Source: Sipunculus nudus
Taxonomy: Eukaryota; Annelida; Sipuncula; Golfingiida; Sipunculidae
DNA: 64,000 nt
Direction: 5' to 3'
Assembly: GCA_026874595.1 (NCBI GenBank)
Contig: CM049309.1
Coordinates: 92,340,723 to 92,404,722 of the forward strand
A program made the position numbers and the translations under genes. Shown piece by piece: positions 48,788 to 61,050 of this stretch. The notes below the pieces were generated by a model. It was not told the origin of the DNA, searched no databases, and saw only the letters and a program-made list of their open reading frames with translations. Positions within the stretch are counted from its first letter, which is position 1. The number at the start of each line of letters is the position of its first letter.

Positions 48788-51120
48788 CTAACATGCAAAC
48801 TTACAAAACACTCCAGCAAAAGGGGCTACCATACCAGGTATAACCTGAAAGCAACTGGTATAATTTATGCCCTAGCATGCCAACTAACAAAACACTGCAG
48901 CAAAAAGGGGCTACCATACCAGTTTAACCTGAAAGCAACTGGTATCATTTATGCCCTCATTCAGAACCCCCAAAAGTATTCATATTTAGGACCTCCCAAG
49001 GTGTCCTAATTAAGGGCCTCCGTATTAAGGTATCCTAACTCAGGGCCTCCCGAGCCCTAACATGCAAACTTACAAAACACTCCAGCAAAAGGGGCTACCA
49101 TACCAGGTATAACCTGAAAGCAACTGGTATAATTTATGCCCTAGCATGCCAACTAACAAAACACTGCAGCAAAAAGGGGCTACCATACCAGTTTAACCTG
49201 AAAGCAACTGGTATCATTTATGCCCTAACATGCCAACTTACAAAACACTCCAGCAAAAGGGGCTACCATACCAGGTATAACCTGAAAGCAACTGGTATCA
49301 TTTATGCCCTAACATGCCAACTTACAAAACACTCCAGCAAAAGGGGCTACCATACAAGGTATAACCTGAAAGCAACTGGTATGATTTATGCCCTAATATG
49401 CCAACTTACAAAACACTCCAGCAAAAGGGGCTACCATACCAGGTATAACCTGCAAGCAACTGGTATCATTTATCCCCTAACATGCCAACTAACTAAACAC
49501 TTCAGCAAAAGGGGCTACCATACCAGGTATAACCTGAAAGCAACTGGTATCATTTATGCCCTAACATGCCAACTAACAAAACACTCCAGCAAAAGGGGCT
49601 TCCATACCAGGTATAACCTGAAAGCAACTGGTATCATTTATGCCCTAACATGCCAACTAACAAAACACTCCAGCAAAAGGGGCTACCATACCAGGTATAA
49701 CCTGAAAGCAACTGGTATCATTTATGCTCTAACATGCAAACTAACAAAACACTCCAGCAAAAGGGGCTACCATACCAGGTATAACCTGAAAGCAACTGGT
49801 ATCATTTATGCCCTAACATGCCAACTAACAAAACAAAACACTCCAGCAAAAGGGGCTACAATACCAGGTATAACCTGAAAGCAACTGGTATCATTTATGC
49901 CCTAACATGCCAACTTACAAAACATCCCAGCAAAAGGGGCTACCATACCAGGTATAACCTGAAAGCAACTGGTATGATTTATGCCCTAACATGCCAATTT
50001 ACAAAACACTCCAGCTAAAAGGGGCTACCATACCAGGTATAACCTGAAAGCAACTGGTATCATTTATGCCCTAACAAGCCAATTTACAAAACACTCCAGC
50101 AAAAGGGGCTACCATACCAGGTATAACCTGAAAGCAACTGGTATCATTTATGCCCTAACATGCCAACTAACAAAACACTCCAGCAAAAGGGGCTACCATA
50201 CCAGGTATAACTAAAAGCAACTATTATCATTTAGGCCCTAACATGCCAACTAACAAAACACTCCAGCAAAAAGGGGCTACCATACCAGGTATAACCTGAA
50301 TGCAACTGGTATCATTTATGCCCTAACATGCCAACTAACAAAACACTCCAGCAAAAGGGGCTTCCATACCAGGTATAACCTGAAAGCAACTGGTATGATT
50401 TATGCCCTAACATGCCAACTTACAAAACACTCCAGCAAAAGGGGCTACCATACCAGGTATAACCTAAAAACAACTGGTATCATTTATGCCCTAACATGCC
50501 AACTAACAAAACACTCCAGCAAAAGGGGCTACCATACCAGGTATAACCTGAAAGCAACTGGTATCATTTATGCCCTAACATGCCAACTAACAAAACACTC
50601 CAACAAAAGGGGCTACCATACCAGGTATAACCTGAAAGCAACTGGTATCATTTATGCCCTAACATGCCAACTAACAAAACACTCCAGCAAAAGGGGCTAC
50701 AATACCAGGTATAACCTGAAAGCAACTGGTATGATTTATGCCCTAACATGCCAACTTACAAAACACTCCAGCAAAAGGGGCTACCATACCAGGTATAACC
50801 TGAAAGCAACTGGTATGATTTATGCCCTAACATGCCAACTTACAAAACACTCCAGTAAAAGGGGCTACCATACCAGGTATAACCTGAAAGCAACTGGTAT
50901 CATTTATGCCCTAACATGCCAACTTACAAAACACTCCAGCAGAAGGGGCTACCATACCAGGTATAACCTGAAAGCAACTGGTATCATTTATGCCCTAACA
51001 TGCCAACTTACAAAACACTCCAGCAAAAGGGGCTACCATACCAGGTATAACCTGAAAGCTACTGTTATGATTTATGCCCTAACATGCAAACTTACAAAAC
51101 ACTCCAGCATAAGGCCTATA
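48788..51120 (+). repeat. 84-bp minisatellite array, about 28 copies
   Basis: Units of 84 bp (GCCCTAACATGCCAACTTAC ... AACTGGTATCATTTAT) repeat in tandem. Because 84 is a multiple of three, a plus-strand frame stays open over many units (28-residue period, for example YNLKATGIIYALTCQLTKHS), giving frames at 49381-49878 and 50395-51171. Indels between units (5 bp near 49830, 1 bp near 50015, a deletion near 50210) shift the frame, so coding is not being maintained. Between 48957 and 49060 a piece of the neighbouring 25-bp array is embedded. The last unit near 51110-51150 is degenerate. Confidence 0.97.
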
Positions 51121-51560
51121 ACAATACTTGGTATAATCCCTGAAGCAACTGGTGCTGAACAGCCAAGTTGAGCCAAAATGGTGGTACCATGCCAGATACA
51201 GAAACCTAGGAGGATGAAATACAAATTAAACAAAACTCTCCCGTTGTGTCGGCCAGGGTACATTTCATACATCATAGGTAGTAAGATTCAGTAGAGGAAT
51301 TTTAAAAGCCATATTCAAGGCCATACTCCAATCTAGTCCAACAGGTGTGCATAACAACAGTTACTGGTAGTAATGGTGTGAGTCAGACCATCTTGCCACA
51401 ATGGCAAGTATAAAAAATTATATTAAATTTAAAGCCTTAATGTTAAGTTTTTAAGTAAACTTTTCTATTGTTGTAATGCTTACACTCAAGCGGTTTTAGC
51501 ATTTATTGAATTAGAATAATAGTTTAATTTTACACTAAAAAGTTATGACTTATGTGTGAT
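51121..51560. other. Unique spacer between arrays
   Basis: About 440 bp without repeats or a supported gene; AT-rich towards the right. Confidence 0.6.
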
Positions 51561-54500
51561 GAATGAGTGAATGTGTAAGAATAGTGTAAATAACTGGAAT
51601 GAATGTGTGTGAATGGTGTAAATAACTGTAATGAATGTGTGTGAAAGGTGTAAATAACTGATATGAATGTGTGGGAATAGTGTAAATAACTGGAATTGAT
51701 GTGTGTGAATGGTGTAAATAACTGGAATGAATGTGTGTGAAAGTGTAAATAACTGGAATGAATGTGTGTGAAAGGTGTAAATAACTGGAATGGATGTGTG
51801 TGAATGGTGTAAATAACTGGAATGGATGTGTGTGAAAGGTGTAAATAACTGGAATGATTGTGTGTGAAAGGTGTAAAAAACTGGAATGAATGTGTATGAA
51901 AGGTGTAAAAAACTGGAATGAATGCAGGTAGAAGGTGTAAATAACTGGAATGACTGTGAGTGAAAGGTGTAAATAACTGGAATTGAAATGTTCGAATGTG
52001 TAAATAACTGGAATGAATGTGTGAGAAAAGTGTAAATAACTGGAATGGATGTGTGTGAATGGTGTAAATAACTGGAATGGATGTGTGTGAATGGTGTAAA
52101 TAACTGGAATGAATGTGTGTGAAAATTGTAAATAACTGGAATTAATGTGTGTGAAAAGTGTAAATAACTGGAATGGATGTGTGTGAAAGTGTAAATTAAT
52201 GGAATGAATGTGTGTGAAAGGTGTAACTGTAAAGAATGTGTGTGAAAGGTTTATTTAACTGGAATGAATGTGTGTGAAAGGTGTAAATAACTGGAATGAA
52301 TGTGTGTGAAAGGTGTAAATAACTGGAATGGATGTGTGAGAAAGGTGTAAATAACTGGAATGAATGTGTGTGAAAGGTGTAAATAACTCGAATGAATGTG
52401 TGTGAAAGGTGTAAAAACTGGAATGAATGTGTGTGAAAGGTGTAAATAACTGGTATGAATGTGTGTGAAAGGTGTAAATAACTGGAATGAATGTGTTTAA
52501 AAGGTGTAAATAACTGGAATGGATGTGTGTGAATGGTGTAAATAACTGGAATGGATGTGTGTGAATGGTGTAAATAACTGGAATGAATGTGTGTGAAAAG
52601 TGTAAATAACTGGAATGGATGTGTGTGAAAGTGTTAATTAATGGAATGAATGTGTGTGAAAGGTGTAACTGGAAAGAATGTGTGTGAAAGGTTTATATAA
52701 CTGGAATGAATGTGTGTGAAAGGTGTAAATAACTGGAATGAATGTGTGTGAAAGGTGTAAATAACTGGTATGAATGTGTGTGAAAGGTGTAAATAACTGG
52801 AATGAATGTGTGTGAAAGGTGTAAATAACTGGAATGGATGTGTGAGAAAGGTGTCAATAACTGGAATGAATGTGTGTGAAAGGTGTAAATAACTCGAATG
52901 AATGTGTGTGAAAGGTGTAAAAACTCGAATTAATGTGTGTGAAAGGTGTAAATAACTGAAATGAATGTGTTTGAAAGGTGTAAATAACTGGTATGAATGT
53001 GTGTGAAAGGTGTAAATAACTGGAATGAATGTGTGTGAAAGGTGTAAATAACTGGAATGAATGTGTGTGAAAGGTGTTAATAACTCGAATGAATGTGTGT
53101 GAAAAGTGTAAATAACTGAAATGAATGTGTTTCAAAGGTGTAAATAACTGGTATGAATGTGTGTGAAAGGTGTAAATAACTGGAATGAATGTGTGTGAAA
53201 GGTGTAAATAACTGGAATGATTGTGTGTGAAAGGTGTAAATAACTGGTATGAATGTGTGTGAAAGGTGTAAATAACTGGAATGAATGTGTGTGAAAGGTG
53301 TAAATAACTGGAATGAATGTGTGTGAAAGGTGTAAATAACTGGTATGAATGTGTGTGAAAGGTGTAAATAACTGGAATGAAAGCGTGTAAAAGGTGTATA
53401 TAACTGTAATGACTGTGAGTGAAAGGTGTAAATAACTGGTATGAATGTGTGTGAAAGGTGTAAATAACAGGAATGATTGTGTGTGAAAGGTGTAAATAAC
53501 TGGAATGATTGTGTGTGAAAAGTGTAAATAACTGGAATGAATGAGTGTAAAAGGTGTGAATAATTGTAATAGCTGTGAGTGAAAGGTGTAAATAACTGGT
53601 ATGAATGTGTGTGAAAGGTGTAAATAACTGGAATGATTGTGTGTGAAAGGTGTAAATAACTGGAATGATTGTGTGTGAAAGGTGTAAATAACTGGAATGA
53701 ATGTGTGTGAAAGGTGTAAATAACTGGTATGAATGTGTGTGAAAGGTGTAAATAACTGGTATGATTGTGTGTGAAAGGTGTAAATAACTGGAATGATTGT
53801 GTGTGAAAGGTGTAAATAACTGGAATGAATGAGTGTAAAAGGTGTGAATAACTGTAATGACTGTGAGTGAAAGGTGTAAATAACTGGAATGAATGAATGT
53901 GAAAGGTGTAAATAACTGGTATGAATGTGTGTGAAAGGTGTAAATAACAGGTATGAATGTGTGTGAAAGGTGTAAATAACTGGAATGATTGTGTGTGAAA
54001 GGTGTAAATAACTGGTATGATTGTGTGTGAAAGGTGTAAATAACTGGAATGATTGTGTGTGAAAGGTGTAAATAACTGAAATGAATGTGTTTAAAAGGGG
54101 TAAATAACTGGTATGAATGTGTGTGAAAGGTGTAAATAACTGGAATGATTGTGTGTGGAAGGTGTAAATAACTGAAATGAATGTGTTTAAAAGGTGTAAA
54201 TAACTGGTATGAATGTGTGTGAAAGGTGTAAATAACTGGAATGAAAGCGTGTAAAAGGTGTGAATAACTGGAATGAAAGCGTGTAAAAGGTGTAAATAAC
54301 TGGAATGAATGTGTGTGAAAGGTGTAAATAACTGGTATGAATGTGTTTAAAAGGTGTAAATAACTGGAATGGATGTGTGTGAATGGTGTAAATAACTGGA
54401 ATGGATGTGTGTGAATGGTGTAAATAACTGGAATGAATGTGTGTGAAAAGTGTAAATAACTGGAATGGATGTGTGTGAAAGTGTAAATTAATGGAATGAA

Positions 54501-57500
54501 TGTGTGTGAAAGGTGTAACTGGAAAGAATGTGTGTGAAAGGTTTATATAACTGGAATGAATGTGTGTGAAAGGTGTAAATAACTGGAATGAATGTGTGTG
54601 AAAGGTGTAAATAACTGGTATGAATGTGTGTGAAAGGTGTAAATAACTGGAATGAATGTGTGTGAAAGGTGTAAATAACTGGAATGGATGTGTGAGAAAG
54701 GTGTCAATAACTGGAATGAATGTGTGTGAAAGGTGTAAATAACTCGAATGAATGTGTGTGAAAGGTGTAAAAACTCGAATTAATGTGTGTGAAAGGTGTA
54801 AATAACTGAAATGAATGTGTTTAAAAGGTGTAAATAACTGGTATGAATGTGTGTGAAAGGTGTAAATAACTGGAATGAATGTGTGTGAAAGGTGTAAATA
54901 ACTGGAATGAATGTGTGTGAAAGGTGTTAATAACTCGAATGAATGTGTGTGAAAAGTGTAAACAACTGAAATGAATGTGTTTCAAAGGTGTAAATAACTG
55001 GTATGAATGTGTGTGAAAGGTGTGAATAACTGGAATGAATGTGTGTGAAAGGTGTAAATAACTGGAATGATTGTGTGTGAAAGGTGTAAATAACTGGTAT
55101 GAATGTGTGTGAAAGGTGTAAATAACTGGAATGAATGTGTGTGAAAGGTGTAAATAACTGGAATGAATGTGTGTGAAAGGTGTAAATAACTGGTATGAAT
55201 GTGTGTGAAAGGTGTAAATAACTGGAATGAAAGCGTGTAAAAGGTGTAAATAACTGAAATGACTGTGAGTGAAAGGTGTAAATAACTGGTATGAATGTGT
55301 GTGAAAGGTGTAAATAACAGGAATGATTGTGTGTGAAAGGTGTAAATAACTGGAATGATTGTGTGTGAAAGGTGTAAATAACTGGTATGAATGTGTGTGA
55401 AAGGTGTAAATAACTGGAATGAAAGCGTGTAAAAGGTGTGAATAACTGTAATGACTGTGAGTGAAAGGTGTAAATACCTGGAATGAATGTGTGTGAAAGG
55501 TGTAAATAACTGGTATGAATGTGTGTGAAAGGTGTAAATAACTGGAATGAATGTGTGTGAAAGGTGTAAATAACTGGAATGATCGTGTGTGAAAGGTGTA
55601 AATAACTGGAATGATTGTGTGTGAAAGGTGTAAATAACTGGAATGAAAGCGTGTAAAAGGTGTGAATAACTGTAATGACTGTGAGTGAAAGGTTTAAATA
55701 ACTGGAATGAATGTGTGTGAAAGGTGTAAATAACTGGAATGATTGTGTGTGAAAGGTGTAAATAACTGGAATGAATGTGTGTGAAAGGTGTAAATAACTG
55801 GAATGATTGTGTGTGAAAGGTGTAAATAACTGGTATGAATGTGTGTGAAAGGTGTAAATAACTGGAATGATTGTGTGTGAAAGGTGTAAATAACTGGAAT
55901 GATTGTGTGTGAAAGGTGTAAATAACTGGAATGAATGTGTGTGAAAGGTGTAAATAACTGGAATGATTATGTGTGAAAGGTGTAAATAACTGGTATGAAT
56001 GTGCGTGAAAGGTGTAAATAACTGGAATGAATGAATGTAAAAGGTGTAAATAACTGGAATGAATGTGTGTGAAAGGTGTATATAACTGGAATGAATGAGT
56101 GTAAAAGGTGTAAATAACTGGTATGAATGTGTGTGAAAGGTGTAAATAACTGGAATGATTGTGTGTGAAAGGTGTAAATAACTGGTATGAATGTGTGTGA
56201 AAGGTGTAAATAATTGGAATGAATGTGTGTGAAAGGTGTAAATAACTGGAATGAATGAATGTAAAAGGTGTAAATAACTGGAATGAATGTGTGTGAAAGG
56301 TGTAAATAACTGGAATGAATGAGTGTAAAAGGTGTAAATAACTGGTATGAATGTGTGTGAAAGGTGTAAATAACTGGAATGATTGTGTGTGAAAGGTGTA
56401 AATAACTGGTATGAATGTGTGTGAAAGGTGTAAATAACTGGAATGAATGTGTGTGAAAGGTGTAAATAACTGGAATGAATGTGTGTGAAAGGTGTAAATA
56501 ACTGGTATGAATGTGTGTGAAAGGTGTAAATAATTGGAATGAATGTGTGTGAAAGGTGTAAATAACTGGAATGAATGTGTGTGAAAGGTGTAAATAACTG
56601 GAATGAATGTGTGTGAAAGGTGTAAATAACTGGTATGAATGTGTGTGAAAGGTGTGAATAACTGTAATGACTGTGAGTGAAAGGTGTAAATAACTGGTAT
56701 GAATGTGTGTGAAAGGTGTAAATAACTGGAATGATTGTGTGTGAAAGGTGTAAATAACTGGAATGAATGTGTGTGAAAGGTGTAAATAACTGGAATGAAT
56801 GAGTGTAAAAGGTGTGAATAACTGGTATGAATGTGAGTGAAAGGTGTAAATAACTGGAATGATTGTGTGTGAAAGGTGTAAATAACTGGAATGATTGTGT
56901 GTGAAAGGTGTAAATAACTGGAATGAATGAGTGTAAAAGGTGTGAATAACTGTAATGACTGTGAGTGAAAGGTGTAAATAACTGGTATGAATGTGTGTGA
57001 AAGGTGTAAATAACTGGTATGAATGTGTGTGAAAGGTGTAAATAACTGGAATGATTGTGTGTGAAAGGTGTGAATAACTGGTATGAATGTATGTGAAAGG
57101 TGTAAATAACTGGAATGATTGTGTGTGAAAGGTGTGAATAACTGGAATGAATGTGTGTGAAAGGTGTAAATAACTGGAATGAATGTGTGTGAAAGGTGTA
57201 AATAACTGGAATGAATGTGTGTGAAAGGTGTAAATAACTGGAATGATTGTGTGTGAAAGGTGTAAATAACTGAAATGAATGTGTTTAAAAGATGTAAATA
57301 ACTGGTATGAATGTGTGTGAAAGGTGTAAATAACTGGTATGAATGTGTGTGAAAGGTGTAAATAACTGGAATGATTGTGTGTGAAAGGTGTAAATAACTG
57401 GAATGAATGAGTGTAAAGCTGTAAATAACTGGAATGAATGTGTGTGAAAGGTGTAAATAACTGGAATGATTGTGTGTGAAAGGTGTAAATAACTGGTATG

Positions 57501-60500
57501 AATGTGTGTGAAAGGTGTAAATAACTGGAATGAATGTGTGTGAAAGGTGTAAATAACTGGAATGATTGTGTGTGAAAGGTGTAAATAACTGGTATGAATG
57601 TGTGTGAAAGGTGTAAATAACTGGAATGATTGTGTGTGAAAGGTGTAAATAACTGGAATGAATGAGTGTAAAAGGTGTAAATAACTGGAATGAATGTGTG
57701 TGAAAGGTGTAAATAACTGGAATGATTGTGTGTGAAAGGTGTAAATAACTGGTATGAATGTGTGTGAAAGGTGTAAATAACTGGAATGAATGTGTGTGAA
57801 AGGTGTAAATAACAGGAATGATTGTGTGTGAAAGGTGTAAATAACTGGAATGAATGAGTGTAAAAGGTGTAAATAACTGGAATGAATGTGTGTGAAAGGT
57901 GTAAATAACTGGAATGATTGTGTGTGAAAGGTGTAAATAACTGGTATGAATGTGTGTGAAAGGTGTAAATAACTGGAATGAATGTGTGTGAAAGGTGTAA
58001 ATAACAGGAATGATTGTGTGTGAAAGGTGTAAATAACTGGAATGAATGAGTGTAAAAGGTGTAAATAACTGGAATGAATGTGTGTGAAAGGTGTAAATAA
58101 CTGGAATGATTGTGTGTGAAAGGTGTAAATAACTGGTATGAATGTGTGTGAAATGTGTAAATAATTGGAATGATTGTGTGTGAAAGGTGTAAATAACTGA
58201 AATGAATGTGTGTGAAAGGTGTAAATAACTGGTATGAATGTGTGTGAAAGGTGTAAATAACTGGAATGATTGTGTGTGAAAGGTGTAAATAACTGGTATG
58301 AATGTGTGTGAAAGGTGAAAATAACTGGAATGAATGTGTGTGAAAGGTGTAAATAACTGGAATGAATGTGTGTGAAAGGTGTAAATAACTGGTATGAATG
58401 TGTGTGAAAGGTGTAAATAACTGGAATGAATGTGTGTGAAAGGTGTAAATAACTGGAATGAATGTGTGTGAAAGGTGTAAATAACTGGAATGAATGTGTG
58501 TGAAAGGTGTAAATAACTGAAATGAAAGCGTGTAAAAGGTGTGAATAACTGTAATGACTGTGAGTGAAAGGTGTAAATAACTGGTATGAATGTGTGTGAA
58601 AGGTGTAAATAACTGGAATGATTGTGTGTGAAAGGTGTAAATAACTGCAATGAATGTGTGTGAAAGGTGTAAATAACTGGAATGAATGAGTGTAAAAGGT
58701 GTGAATAACTGGTATGAATGTGAGTGAAAGGTGTAAATAACTGGAATGATTGTGTGTGAAAGGTGTAAATAACAGGAATGATTGTGTGTGAAAGGTGTAA
58801 ATAACTGGAATGAATGAGTGTAAAAGGTGTGAATAACTGTAATGACTGTGAGTGAAAGGTGTAAATAACTGGTATGAATGTGTGTGAAAGGTGTAAATAA
58901 CTGTAATGACTGTGAGTGAAAGGTGTAAATAACTGGAATGATTGTGTGTGAAAGGTGTAAATAACTGGTATGAATGTGTGTGAAAGGTGTAAATAACTGG
59001 AATGATTGTGTGTGAAAGGTGTAAATAACTGGAATGAATGAGTGTAAAAGGTGTAAATAACTGGAATGAATGTGTGTGAAAGGTGTAAATAACTGGAATG
59101 AATGTGTGTGAAAGGTGTAAATAACTGGGATGATTGTGTGTGAAAGGTGTAAATAACTGAAATGAATGTGTTTAAAAGGTGTAAATAACTGGTACGAATG
59201 TGTGTGAAAGGTGTAAATAACTGGTATGAATGTGTGTGAAAGGTGTAAATGACTGGAATGGATGTGTGTGAAAGGTGTAAAAAACTGGAATGAATGTGTG
59301 TGAAAGGTGTAAATAACTGAAATGAATGTGTGTGAAAGGTGTAAATAACTGGTATGAATGTGTGTGAAAGGTGTGAATAACTGTAATGACTGTGAGTGAA
59401 AGGTGTAAATAACTGGTATGAATGTGTTTAAAAGGTGTAAATAACTGGTATGAATGTGTGTGAAAGGTGTAAATAACTGGTATGAATGTGTGTGAAAGGT
59501 GTAAATAACTGGTATGAATGTGTGTGAAAGGTGTAAATAACTGGTATGAATGTGTGTGAAAGGTGTAAATAACTGGTATGAATGTGTGTGAAAGGTGTAA
59601 ATAACTGGAATGGATGTGTGTGAAAGGTGTAAATAACTGGAATGAATGTGTGTGAAAGGTGTAAATAACTCGAATGAATGTGTGTGAAAAGTGTAAATAA
59701 CTGAAATGAATGTGTTTCAAAGGTGTAAATAACTGGTATGAATGTGTGTGAAAGGTGTAAATACCTGGAATGAATGTATGTGAAAGGTGTAAATAACTGG
59801 AATGAATGTGTGTGAAAGGTGTAAATAACTGGAATGATTGTGTGTGAAAGGTGTAAATAACTGGAATGAATGTGTGTGAAAGGTGTTAATAACTCGAATG
59901 AATGTGTGTGAAAAGTGTAAATAACTGAAATGAATGTGTTTCAAAGGTGTAAATAACTGGTATGAATGTGTGAAAGGTGTAAATAACTGGAATGAATGTG
60001 TGTGAAAGGTGTAAATAACTGGAATGAATGTGTGTGAAAGGTGTAAATAACTGGAATGATTGTGTGTGAAAGGTGTAAATACCTGGAATGAATGTGTGTG
60101 AAAGGTGTAAATAACTGGAATGAATGTGTGTGAAAGGTGTAAATACCTGTAATGACTGTGAGTGAAAGGTGTAAATAACTGGTATGAATGTGTGTGAAAG
60201 GTGTAAATAACTGGAATGAATGTGTTTCAAAGGTGTAAATAACTGGAATGAATGTGTGTGAAAGGTGTAAATAACTGGAATGAATGTGTGTGAAAGGTGT
60301 AAATAACTGGAATGAATGAGTGTGAAAGGTGTAAATAACTGGAATGAATGTGTGTGAAAGGTGTAAATAACTGGTATGAATGTGTGTGAAAGGTGTAAAT
60401 AACTGGAATGAATGAGTGTAAAAGGTGTAAATAACTGGAATGAATGTGTGTGTGAAAGGTGTAAATAACTGGAATGAATGTGTGTGAAAGGTGTAAATAA

Positions 60501-61050
60501 CTGGAATGATTGTGTGTGAAAGGTGTAAATAATTGGTATGAATGTGTTTAAAAGGTGTAAATAACTGGTATGAATGTGTGTGAAAGGTGTAAATAACTGG
60601 TATGAATGTGTGTGAAAGGTGTAAATAACTGGAATGGATGTGTGTGAAAGGTGTAAATAACTGGTATGAATGTGTGTGAAAGGTGTAAATAACTGGTATG
60701 AATGAGTGTGAAAGGTCTAAATAACTGGAATGGATGTGTGTGAAAGGTGTAAATAACTGGAATGAATGTGTGTGAAAGGTGTAAATAACTGGTATGAATG
60801 TGTGTGAAAGGTGTAAATAACTGGTATGAATGTGTGTGTGAAAGGTGTAAATAACTGGAATGGATGTGTGTGAAAGGTGTAAATAACTGGAATGAATGTG
60901 TGTGAAAGGTGTAAATAACTCGAATGAATGTGTGAAAAATATAAATTACTGGAATGGATGTGTGTGAAAGGTGTAAATAACCTGAATGGATGTGTGTGAA
61001 AGATGTAAATAACTGGAATGAATATGTGTGAAAGGTTTAAATAACTCGAA
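51561..61050 (+). repeat. 32-bp minisatellite array, about 295 copies
   Basis: Units of 32 bp, consensus TGAAAGGTGTAAATAACTGG plus TATGAATGTGTG, run for 9.5 kb. Variation falls at a few positions (GAATGAATG, GAATGATTG, GTATGAATG; GTGTGTG versus GAGTGTA). The minus strand of the unit has no stop in any frame, and 32 is not a multiple of three, so every third unit repeats in protein (32-residue period). This yields frames up to 1222 codons (54982-58650, rich in His, Thr, Phe, Ser). Blocks of about 700 bp recur at a shift of 1850 bp (52.5-53.16 kb versus 54.36-55.0 kb). Confidence 0.98.

Noticed and set aside
49381-51171. Plus-strand frames of 165 and 258 codons as a repetitive protein gene
   Set aside because: The 84-bp period keeps the frame open, but indels between units shift it and the array edges are degenerate; no selection for coding is visible.
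54982-58650. 1222-codon minus-strand frame as a real gene
   Set aside because: Product of a 32-bp repeat whose minus strand has no stop in any frame; no promoter, splice or composition evidence of coding.
28671-61050. CRISPR array
   Set aside because: Units are contiguous tandem repeats without unique spacers of constant length, in a eukaryotic context, with no cas genes.
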